From assembly GCF_013378445.1 (NCBI RefSeq), contig NZ_JABXYK010000009.1:62001-126000 (forward strand): a stretch of DNA of 64,000 nt, in the 5' to 3' direction. This document shows positions 56,926-64,000 of this stretch, piece after piece. A program made the translations under genes and the position numbers. The notes below the pieces were generated by a model. It was not told the DNA's origin. It was given only the letters and a program-made list of their open reading frames with translations, and ran no database searches. The stretch comes from Mycoplana rhizolycopersici (GTDB lineage: Bacteria; Pseudomonadota; Alphaproteobacteria; Rhizobiales; Rhizobiaceae). The first letter of the stretch is position 1. Every line of letters begins with the position of its first letter.

Positions 56926-57783
56926 ATGATGAAAAGCCTTCCAGACCGGCGCCTGAACGCCTATCGCAGTGATCTCGCAGACGACGCGTTGCGCGGCATT
57001 GTCGAGGCGCCGCGTTACGTAGCCGGAACTGCGGGGAATGTTTCGGCTCCCGTCGTCGCCTTGCGACCGCGGCCGGACGTGGCGGCAGGCATCGATTCCG
57101 AGCTTCTTTTCGGCGAGACACTGAGGGTGCTGGACCGCGCCGGCGGCTGGGCATGGGTGAAGGCCGATTTCGACGGCTACGTCGGCTATGTCCCAGAGAC
57201 GGATATCTCGAACGCCGGGGCGCCCGCCACCCACGTCGTCGCCGTTCCACGGACTTTCGCCTATACCGGTGCGGACCTGCGCACACCTGCGGCATTTGCT
57301 CTGTCTGTCGGCAGCCGGTTGACCGTGACCGGCGCGACCGAGACGCGCGGCACACGCTATCTGACGCTCGCCGGCGGCCAGTCGGTCGTCGCCTCCCATT
57401 GCGCGCCGGCGGGCCAACCGATTACCGACGACTACGTATCGATCGCCCTGCGCTTTCTGGAAACGCCTTATCTCTGGGGCGGGCGCAGCGGCTTCGGCAT
57501 CGATTGCTCGGCTCTCGTCCAGCTTTCCATGATGATGGCCGGGCTGCGGGCGCCGCGTGATTCAGACATGCAGGCGAACGGTCTCGGCGTAACGATCGAC
57601 CGGGCGGAACTTCGGCGCGGCGACCTCGTGTTCTGGAAGGGACACGTGGCGATCATGGAAGATACAGAGACGATCGTCCATGCGAACGGCAATACGATGA
57701 GCGTGGCGCGCGAGCGGCTGGACAGTGCCATCGAGCGGATCGGCTGGCTCTATCAGCAGCCGACGGGCTATCGCCGGCCGTAG
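56926..57783 (+). CDS. NlpC/P60 family peptidase with SH3-like domains
   Basis: A 285-residue cysteine peptidase. Residues about 38-85 and 100-150 look like SH3-type repeats (ALRPRPDVAAGIDSELLFGE; KADFDGYVGYVPETD). The NlpC/P60 domain (about 165-285) has the catalytic Cys in GFGIDCSALVQLSM, the His in KGHVAIMED and a further polar residue in HANGNT. No signal peptide is visible, so it is probably cytosolic and acts on murein peptides (inference). It starts four bases after the MarR gene. Confidence 0.9.
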   Translation: MMKSLPDRRLNAYRSDLADDALRGIVEAPRYVAGTAGNVSAPVVALRPRPDVAAGIDSELLFGETLRVLDRAGGWAWVKADFDGYVGYVPETDISNAGAPATHVVAVPRTFAYTGADLRTPAAFALSVGSRLTVTGATETRGTRYLTLAGGQSVVASHCAPAGQPITDDYVSIALRFLETPYLWGGRSGFGIDCSALVQLSMMMAGLRAPRDSDMQANGLGVTIDRAELRRGDLVFWKGHVAIMEDTETIVHANGNTMSVARERLDSAIERIGWLYQQPTGYRRP

Positions 57784-57812
57784 GCCGCGCGCAGACCCGG
57801 CGAGAGAACGGA

Positions 57813-58772
57813 TCAATAGCCGCTCGACCGATCGACGAGATGCTGGAGCGGCTCGCCGTTCTCATGACGGGCGATCTGCTGCTCCACATGGGCAAAGAGC
57901 GCCCTGACATCGGAAGCTGCGGCCGCATGCGGGGTGACGAACACCTTGCCGTGGTTCCATAGCCGGCTCTGAAGCGGCAGGGGCTCGGTTTCAAAGACGT
58001 CGAGTGACGCCCCCGCGAGCGTACCGGCATCGAGCGCGGCCAGGATATCGGCCTCAACCTGGCTGCCGCCGCGGCCGGCATTGACGAAGAACGGTCCGCC
58101 GAGCGGCCCGTTCCGGCGCAGCTTCGAAAAGAGCGCCGCATTGAAGATGCCGCGGGTGTCTGCGGTCAACGGCAGCAGGCCCACGAGGATGTCCGTGCGG
58201 GCAAGAAACGCGTCTTGTCCGGCAGCGTCGAACGTCTCCACGCCATCGACGACCTTCTTCCGGCGCGACCAGCCGATGACGTCGAAGCCCATCGTCTTGA
58301 GCTTACTGGCCGCATCCATGCCAAGCACCCCCATCCCCATGATGCCGACCGTCACATCGGCGGCCTCGGGCTGGTCGAGCTCATGCCAGACGCGCTTTTC
58401 GCTCTGCGTCTCATAGGCCTTGAACTGCCGCAGGTGCAGCAGGCACTGCAGGACCACCCATTCGCTCATGCGGTTCGTCAGGCTCGGATCAACGAAGCGA
58501 ACGAGAGGAATGTCCGGCAGGCCGGGAACCGTCAGCAGGTGGTCCACGCCGGCACCACCCGAAAAGATCGCCTCCAGGCCTCGCGCCCTTGAGAACAGGT
58601 CGGGCGACGGCTTCCAGACCACCGCATAGCCGGCATCGGAAAGGTCGCGTGACCTGTTGGCGGGCAATCCGAGATCGATCACCTCACGGCCGGCGAAGGC
58701 ACCCTTCAGTGCCGATGCGACCTGCTCGCGATCGAATTTCAGGTCGATGATGACGGGGCTTTTCTCTGACAC
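57813..58772 (-). CDS. ghrA: Glyoxylate/hydroxypyruvate reductase A type D-2-hydroxyacid dehydrogenase
   Basis: A 319-residue NAD(P)H-dependent enzyme reducing glyoxylate and hydroxypyruvate. The Rossmann motif MGMGVLGMDAASKLK, the NAGRGGSQVEADILAAL segment and the catalytic His in KVFVTPHAAAASDVRALFAH are present. Length and motifs fit GhrA rather than the longer SerA type. It lies on the minus strand 29 bases beyond yejF, so it may be read from the yej transcript. Confidence 0.88.
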   Translation of the reverse strand: MSEKSPVIIDLKFDREQVASALKGAFAGREVIDLGLPANRSRDLSDAGYAVVWKPSPDLFSRARGLEAIFSGGAGVDHLLTVPGLPDIPLVRFVDPSLTNRMSEWVVLQCLLHLRQFKAYETQSEKRVWHELDQPEAADVTVGIMGMGVLGMDAASKLKTMGFDVIGWSRRKKVVDGVETFDAAGQDAFLARTDILVGLLPLTADTRGIFNAALFSKLRRNGPLGGPFFVNAGRGGSQVEADILAALDAGTLAGASLDVFETEPLPLQSRLWNHGKVFVTPHAAAASDVRALFAHVEQQIARHENGEPLQHLVDRSSGY

Positions 58773-58801
58773 GGCGATCCTGCATGAAAATGGAAGGAGA
58801 T

Positions 58802-60442
58802 TTACTGGTGGACCACGTCCGACTTGACCGCGGCCAGATCGAACGCGGCAGCCATCAGCGCCCGGGTGTAGGGCATTTCCGGCGCCTCGATGATGCGCGA
58901 CGCCAGCCCCTGCTCCACCACCTTGCCGGCGCGCATGACGATGATGTCGTTGGCAAGCGCACGAACGACCTTCAGGTCGTGGCTGATGAAAAGGTACGCG
59001 AGATTGTGTTTGGCCTGCAGGTCGCGCAGGAGGTCGACGACCTGGGCCTGTACGCTCATGTCCAGCGCCGAGGTTGGCTCGTCCAGCATCACGAAGTGCG
59101 GCTTCAGCACCATGGCGCGGGCGATCGCAATGCGCTGGCGCTGGCCGCCGGAGAACTCGTGGGGGTAGCGCCAGCGGGTGGATGCGTCGAGGCCCGTCTC
59201 CTCGAGGGCTGCGGCAACGCGGCGGTCGCGCTCGTCGGCGGTGAGCTTGGGCTCGTGGATCTGCAGCCCCTCGGCGACGATGTCGGCCACCGACATGCGC
59301 GGCGAAAGCGAACCGAAGGGATCCTGGAAGACGATCTGCATCCGGTTGCGGAGCGGGCGCATTTCCTGGAACGAATAGCTCGCGATGTCCTTGCCGATAA
59401 AGGCGATCCTGCCCGTGGAGGGAATGAGGCGCGTCAACGCCAGGCCGAGCGTCGTCTTGCCGGAGCCGGATTCACCCACGACGCCGAGCGTGTGTCCGGC
59501 GCGCAGCCTGAGGTCGATACCGTCGACCGCCTTCACGTGATCGACGACCTTGCGCATGAACCCCGCCTTGATCGGGAACCAGACCTTTATGTCGTCGGCC
59601 TCCATGACGACCGGTTTGGTGTCATCAGCCGGTAGCGGCATGCCGCGCGGCTCCGAAGACAGCAGGTGCCTTGTGTAGTCATGCTGCGGATCGGTGAAGA
59701 TCGCTTCCACCGGCCCGCTTTCAACGATCTTGCCCTTGGTCATGACACAGACGCGATCGGCGAATTTGCGGACGATGCCGAGATCATGGGTGATGAAGAG
59801 CATGGACATGCCGTGCTCCTCCTTCAGCTTCTTCAGAAGCTCGAGGATCTGCGCCTGTACCGTGACGTCGAGTGCCGTCGTCGGCTCGTCGGCAATCAGG
59901 AGCTCGGGGCGGTTGGCCAACGCCATCGCGATCATCACGCGCTGGCGCTGGCCCCCGGAAAGTTCGTGCGGGTAGGCGGAAAGCCGCTTCTCCGGCTCGC
60001 GTATGCCGACCTGGTTGAGGAGTTCCAGCGTGCGCGCCCTGGCCGGCGCCCCCTTCAGCCCCTGGTGCAGTTCGAGGACCTCGCCGATCTGCCGCTCGAT
60101 CGAGTGCAGCGGGTTGAGCGAGGTCATCGGCTCCTGGAAGATCATGGTGATGTCGTTGCCGCGCACATGCCGCAGCTTTTCATCCGCCGCGCCTAGAAGA
60201 TCGCGGCCCTTGAACATCACCGAGCCAGACGGGTGGCTGGCGGCGGGATAGGGCAGAAGCTTGAGAATGGAATTCGCCGTCACCGACTTGCCGGAACCGG
60301 ATTCGCCGACGAGCGCCACGACCTCGCCGCGTCCGATCTCGAAGGAAACGTGGTCGACGGCAATCGACGTCTTTCCGCCCTGATGGAAGGCGACCGAGAG
60401 GTCTTCCACCTTGAGGATCGGCTCGCTCTTCTTTTCGTTCAT
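58802..60442 (-). CDS. yejF: Peptide/microcin ABC transporter ATPase YejF
   Basis: A 546-residue ATPase with two fused nucleotide-binding domains. Domain 1: Walker [13 protein letters not shown], signature [14 protein letters not shown]. Domain 2: Walker [13 protein letters not shown], signature [14 protein letters not shown]. Both carry an oligopeptide-transporter C-terminal extension. The ATG at 60442 gives [16 protein letters not shown]; an earlier TTG overlaps the yejE stop. In enterobacteria YejABEF imports microcin C and helps resist antimicrobial peptides. Confidence 0.94.
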   Translation of the reverse strand: MNEKKSEPILKVEDLSVAFHQGGKTSIAVDHVSFEIGRGEVVALVGESGSGKSVTANSILKLLPYPAASHPSGSVMFKGRDLLGAADEKLRHVRGNDITMIFQEPMTSLNPLHSIERQIGEVLELHQGLKGAPARARTLELLNQVGIREPEKRLSAYPHELSGGQRQRVMIAMALANRPELLIADEPTTALDVTVQAQILELLKKLKEEHGMSMLFITHDLGIVRKFADRVCVMTKGKIVESGPVEAIFTDPQHDYTRHLLSSEPRGMPLPADDTKPVVMEADDIKVWFPIKAGFMRKVVDHVKAVDGIDLRLRAGHTLGVVGESGSGKTTLGLALTRLIPSTGRIAFIGKDIASYSFQEMRPLRNRMQIVFQDPFGSLSPRMSVADIVAEGLQIHEPKLTADERDRRVAAALEETGLDASTRWRYPHEFSGGQRQRIAIARAMVLKPHFVMLDEPTSALDMSVQAQVVDLLRDLQAKHNLAYLFISHDLKVVRALANDIIVMRAGKVVEQGLASRIIEAPEMPYTRALMAAAFDLAAVKSDVVHQ

Positions 60443-60450
60443 GGCCGGGC

Positions 60451-61596
60451 TCAACGGAAGGTCTTTCTCGGGTCGAAGGCGTCGCGGGTCGCTTCACCGA
60501 CGAAAATCAAAAGCGACAGCATCAGCGACATGACGATGAAGGCCGTCAGCCCCAGCCACGGCGCCTGCAGGTTCTGCTTGCCCTGGGCGATCAGTTCGCC
60601 CAGCGACGGCGAACCCGGCGGCATGCCGAAGCCCAGGAAGTCGAGCGATGTCAGCGTGGTGATCGACCCCGACAGGATGAAGGGCAGAAAAGTCAGCGTC
60701 GCCACCATCGCATTCGGCAACAGATGGCGGACCATGATCGTGCCGTTGCCGACGCCGAGCGCGCGGGCGGCCCGCACGTATTCGAAGTTTCGCGCCCGGA
60801 GGAACTCGGCGCGCACGACGCCCACGAAGCCGACCCAGGAAAACAGCAGCATGATCGACAGCAGGATCCAGAAGCCGGGTGGCAGGATCGCCGAGATGAT
60901 CAAGAGGATGTAAAGCACCGGCATCGACGACCAGATCTCGATGAAGCGCTGCATCAGAAGATCGGTCCAGCCGCCGAAATAGCCCTGCACGGCACCGGCA
61001 GACACGCCGACGATGGCAGACGCGATCGTCAGCGCGAGCCCGAAAAGGACCGAGATGCGGAAACCGTAGATGGAGCGGGCCAGCACGTCGCGCGCCTGGT
61101 CGTCCGTGCCGAGCCAGTTCATGTTGCCAAGCGTGCAGCCCCGGTCGGCCGCCCCTTCAGGGTAGCCGGAGCAGCGCTCCTCCGCGCTCATCAGCCAGAA
61201 CGGCTTCGTCGGTGCGGAATGGGGGATGTTGGAATTGACGGTGCGATAGGAATAGCGGATCGGCGGCCAGACCATCCAGCCGTTCGCCTCGATCTCGTCG
61301 CGGATGAAGTCGGACTTGTAATCGGTCTCGGCAAGGAAACCGCCGAACTTTTCCTCCGGGTAGTTCACCAGCACAGGAAACAGGATCTCGCCCTTGTAGG
61401 AAGCGATGACCGGCCGGTCGTTGGCGATGAACTCGGCGCAAAGGCTGAGGAAAAACAGCACAAGGAAGATCCAGAGCGACCAGTAGCCGCGCCTGTTCGC
61501 CTTGAAATTCTCCCAGCGCCTCTGGTTGGTGGGGGAGAGAAAGCCCTTTGGCGGAGCCCCTTCGGGAAGGGCGCGGGCGTCGGGAAGAACGGCCAT
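60451..61596 (-). CDS. yejE: Peptide ABC transporter permease YejE
   Basis: Inner-membrane permease of 381 residues of the BPD_transp_1/OppC type. After the N-terminal helix (YWSLWIFLVLFFLSLCAEFIA) there is a large periplasmic loop of about 150 residues, typical of YejE, then five more helices with the coupling loop EYVRAARALGVGNGTIMVRH. The ATG at 61596 overlaps the yejB stop (ATGA). Confidence 0.94.
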   Translation of the reverse strand: MAVLPDARALPEGAPPKGFLSPTNQRRWENFKANRRGYWSLWIFLVLFFLSLCAEFIANDRPVIASYKGEILFPVLVNYPEEKFGGFLAETDYKSDFIRDEIEANGWMVWPPIRYSYRTVNSNIPHSAPTKPFWLMSAEERCSGYPEGAADRGCTLGNMNWLGTDDQARDVLARSIYGFRISVLFGLALTIASAIVGVSAGAVQGYFGGWTDLLMQRFIEIWSSMPVLYILLIISAILPPGFWILLSIMLLFSWVGFVGVVRAEFLRARNFEYVRAARALGVGNGTIMVRHLLPNAMVATLTFLPFILSGSITTLTSLDFLGFGMPPGSPSLGELIAQGKQNLQAPWLGLTAFIVMSLMLSLLIFVGEATRDAFDPRKTFR

Positions 61597-62678
61597 CAGA
61601 CATCCCTCCGCTCGAAGTCGATGCGGGGATCGACCCAGGTGTAGATCAGGTCGGAAATCAAACTGACGACCAGCCCCATCAGCGAGAAGATGAAGAGCGT
61701 TGCAAAGACGATCGGATAGTCGCGACGCACCACGGCTTCGTAGCCGAGGCGGCCGAGGCCGTCGAGCGAGAAGATATATTCGATGAGCAGCGAGCCGGTG
61801 AAGAAGGCCGAAATGAAGGCGCCGGGAAAGCCGGCGATGATGATCAGCATAGCATTGCGGAAGACGTGGCCGTAGAGCACCTGGCGTTCGGTCAACCCCT
61901 TGGCGCGGGCGGTGACGACGTATTGCTTCTTGATCTCGTCGATGAAGGAGTTCTTCGTCAGCAGCGTCGTGGTGGCGAAGGCCGACAGCAGCAGCGTGAT
62001 CAGCGGCAGCGTCATGTGCCACAGGTAGTCGAGCGGCTTCTGCCACCAGGGCAACTGCCAGAAATTGTCGGAGACGATGCCGCGCAGGGGGAACCAGTCG
62101 AAGAAGGATCCGCCCGCGAATACGACGATCAGCAGGATGCCGAACAGGAAGCTGGGCACGGCGTACCCGACGATGATGACACCCGAGGTCCAGACGTCGA
62201 AGGGCGAACCGTCGGAGACCGCCTTCTTGATGCCGAGCGGGATCGAGATCGCGTAGGAGAGGATCAGGATCCAGACGCCGAGCGAGATCGACACCGGCAT
62301 TTTCTCGACGATCAGATCGACGACGGAGGTGTTGCGGAAGAAGCTCTCGCCGAAGTCGAAGCGGATATAGTTGCCCATCATCGTCAGGAAGCGTTCGAGC
62401 GGCGGCTTGTCGAAGCCGAACTGCTTTTCCAGCTTGGCGATGAACTCCGGATCAAGCCCGCGGGCGCCGCGATAGCCCGACGAGGCGTCCTGCGAGAAGT
62501 CCTGCAGCATGTCGCCGCCGCCGGACAGGCGGTCGCCGCCGCCCTGGCTGGTCAGGTCGGAAATCACCTGTTCGACCGGGCCGCCCGGCGCAAACTGCAC
62601 GACGATGAAGGAGATCGCCATGATGCCCACGATCGTCGGGATCATCAGAAGCAGGCGTCTGAGGATGTAGGCGCCCAT
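61596..62678 (-). CDS. yejB: Peptide ABC transporter permease YejB
   Basis: Inner-membrane permease of 360 residues of the OppB type: an N-terminal helix [20 protein letters not shown], a periplasmic loop containing [13 protein letters not shown], and the coupling loop [19 protein letters not shown]. It lies 151 bases after yejA and is coupled to yejE. Six hydrophobic helices are visible. Confidence 0.95.
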   Translation of the reverse strand: MGAYILRRLLLMIPTIVGIMAISFIVVQFAPGGPVEQVISDLTSQGGGDRLSGGGDMLQDFSQDASSGYRGARGLDPEFIAKLEKQFGFDKPPLERFLTMMGNYIRFDFGESFFRNTSVVDLIVEKMPVSISLGVWILILSYAISIPLGIKKAVSDGSPFDVWTSGVIIVGYAVPSFLFGILLIVVFAGGSFFDWFPLRGIVSDNFWQLPWWQKPLDYLWHMTLPLITLLLSAFATTTLLTKNSFIDEIKKQYVVTARAKGLTERQVLYGHVFRNAMLIIIAGFPGAFISAFFTGSLLIEYIFSLDGLGRLGYEAVVRRDYPIVFATLFIFSLMGLVVSLISDLIYTWVDPRIDFERRDV

Positions 62679-62829
62679 CAGCCGGGCCTCCGCGTGATCG
62701 CGGTTGCCATGCCGCCACCTGTCGCCCTGTCAGCTCTCAATCCGCGAATTCCCCGATAAACCTTGGCCGCCGTGGCGGTGATTCGTACTGGCTGCCATTT
62801 GGAGCGCCGCCGCGGCCCAATGCAAGCAC

Positions 62830-64000
62830 TCACTCCGGCTTGACCTCGGTCGACCACCAGGCGTCGGGGAAGCCGATGCCGTAGGTCGGTAGCTCAGCCG
62901 GCCGGGTGATGCGGTTCCAGTAGGCGATCGGCGCGGCCATGCGGTAGTACATCGGCACGACGTAGTGATGCGCGAGCAATACGCGGTCCAGGGCTCTCGT
63001 CGCCGCAACCAGTTCCTCCCGGTCCTTGGCGAAGATGATACGGTTTATCAGGGCGTCGATCGCCGGATCGGAAATGCCGGCATAATTCTTGGAGCCCTGG
63101 CGCTCGACCGAGGAAGAACCCCAGTAGTCGCTCTGCTCGTTGCCCGGATGCAGGGTCTGGGCCCAGACGACCCAGGTCATGTCGTAGTCGAAGGCGCGCG
63201 TGCGATTGGTATATTGCGATGGATCGACGGTCCGGACCCGGGCGTCGATACCGATGCGCTTGAGATTGTTGGCGTAGGGAAGGGCGACACGCTCGAGCGT
63301 CGGGCTCGACAGCAGGATCTCGAAGGACAGCGGCTGGCCGGTGTCCTCCTTTACCATGCGATTTCCCTTCAGCACATAGCCTGCATCCTTGAGCAGGACG
63401 ACGGCCTTGCGCAGGTTCTCGCGCTGCTTGCCCGGATCGCCGCCGGCAGGATTTTCGAACGGCGTCGTAAAGACGCTCGGCGGCACCTGATCCTTCAGTT
63501 CGTTGAGGATTTCCAGTTCCTTGCCTTCCGGCAGCCCCGAGGAGGCAAGCTCGGTTCCGAAGAAGAAGCTGTTGACCCGCTTGTACTGCTCATAGAAGAC
63601 CGTCTTGTTCAGTTCCTCGAAATCGAAGGCGTAGCTCAGAGCCTCGCGAACCCGCTCGTCCTGGAACATCGGCTTGCGCATGTTCGGCACCATGGCCTGC
63701 ATGATGCCGGTGGCGCGATACGGGTTGGCGATCTCCTCGCGCTTCACCCGTCCGTCGTTGACGGCGGGAAAGTCGTAACCCGTCGCCCAGCGGCTTGCCT
63801 GATTTTCGAACCAATAGTCCACATTGCCGGCGCGGAATGCCTCGAACTCGACGTTGCGGTCGCCGAAATAGGAATAGTCGATGCGTCCGAAATTGTTCTG
63901 GCCGACATTGACGTTCAGGTCCTTGCCCCAATAGTCGTCGCGCAATACGTAGCGGATCGTCGAACCCGGCGAGAAGGCGGCGATCTTGTAGGGTCCGGAC
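62830..64000 (-). CDS. yejA: Periplasmic peptide-binding protein YejA (5' part cut off by the window edge)
   Basis: C-terminal 390 residues of an SBP_bac_5-family substrate-binding protein. The frame continues to the right edge as GPYKIAAFSPGSTIRYVLRD, typical of the conserved PYK-type core, so the gene is partial here and its signal peptide is outside. Family blocks: FGRIDYSYFGDRNVEFEAF and ALSYAFDFEELNK. It is the first gene of the yejA-B-E-F operon; the 151 bases between it and yejB show nothing notable. Confidence 0.93.
   Translation of the reverse strand, partial: SGPYKIAAFSPGSTIRYVLRDDYWGKDLNVNVGQNNFGRIDYSYFGDRNVEFEAFRAGNVDYWFENQASRWATGYDFPAVNDGRVKREEIANPYRATGIMQAMVPNMRKPMFQDERVREALSYAFDFEELNKTVFYEQYKRVNSFFFGTELASSGLPEGKELEILNELKDQVPPSVFTTPFENPAGGDPGKQRENLRKAVVLLKDAGYVLKGNRMVKEDTGQPLSFEILLSSPTLERVALPYANNLKRIGIDARVRTVDPSQYTNRTRAFDYDMTWVVWAQTLHPGNEQSDYWGSSSVERQGSKNYAGISDPAIDALINRIIFAKDREELVAATRALDRVLLAHHYVVPMYYRMAAPIAYWNRITRPAELPTYGIGFPDAWWSTEVKPE

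Overview
The window is a GC-rich stretch of alphaproteobacterial chromosome, most likely from Rhizobiaceae (Ensifer/Rhizobium/Shinella type; genus not resolved). The signs are the rimP-nusA-ylxR-infB-rbfA-truB order, a short 4.5S/SRP RNA beside a dnaX without its zinc cysteines, dnaX-ybaB with recR just beyond an inserted MOSC gene, a complete Tad/Cpa pilus cluster, EcfG- and CtrA-type promoter motifs, and dense ATGA-coupled genes. I see no insertion sequence, prophage, CRISPR array or obvious genomic island; almost all of it is ordinary, tightly packed chromosome.

Layout. 1-7.5 kb: translation/transcription operon on the minus strand (truB, rbfA, infB, ylxR-L7Ae fusion, nusA, rimP), started by a promoter with an intrinsic terminator in its leader. 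7.7-18.4 kb: housekeeping genes (MFS exporter, lytic transglycosylase, recR, MOSC protein, ybaB, dnaX, SRP RNA, HIT protein, nudC, pheA, kdsB, membrane cytochrome c). 18.5-22.2 kb: AEC transporter, then a sparsely coding, regulation-rich patch with two DUF883 proteins, a 44-residue membrane peptide and a degenerate nuclease-like protein. 22.6-28.8 kb: arginine deiminase operon (arcD, arcA, arcB, arcC, NhaC-type antiporter). 28.9-30.3 kb: tRNA-Ser, a small membrane protein and msrA. 30.5-42.6 kb: nucleoside uptake and salvage (BMP-family binding protein, ABC transporter, cdd, purine nucleoside phosphorylase, deoC, deoA on plus; upp, add, deoB on minus), with slyX and an aspartic protease interposed. 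42.7-54.9 kb: Tad/Flp pilus cluster. 55-57.8 kb: M17 aminopeptidase, MarR regulator, NlpC/P60 peptidase. 57.8-64 kb: ghrA and the yejABEF peptide transporter, with yejA cut by the right edge.

How the genes work together. The arc operon imports arginine, deiminates it, makes ornithine and carbamoyl phosphate, and recovers ATP through carbamate kinase. The nucleoside block imports nucleosides, deaminates them, splits them by phosphorolysis and channels deoxyribose/ribose phosphate through DeoB and DeoC to central metabolism, while Upp recaptures uracil. The Tad block holds one Flp pilin, its prepilin peptidase, the secretin and its partners, the CpaE/CpaF motor, two TadB/TadC platform proteins, and a divergent arm with two TadE-like pseudopilins.

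No unmistakably new multi-gene system is visible. The most promising undescribed elements are regulatory: the attenuator-like leader of the rimP-nusA-infB operon, a CTTAAG element near all three Tad transcription starts, and the 19.5-21.2 kb patch with EcfG- and CtrA-type sites, strong hairpins, a possible small RNA and a micro-ORF.
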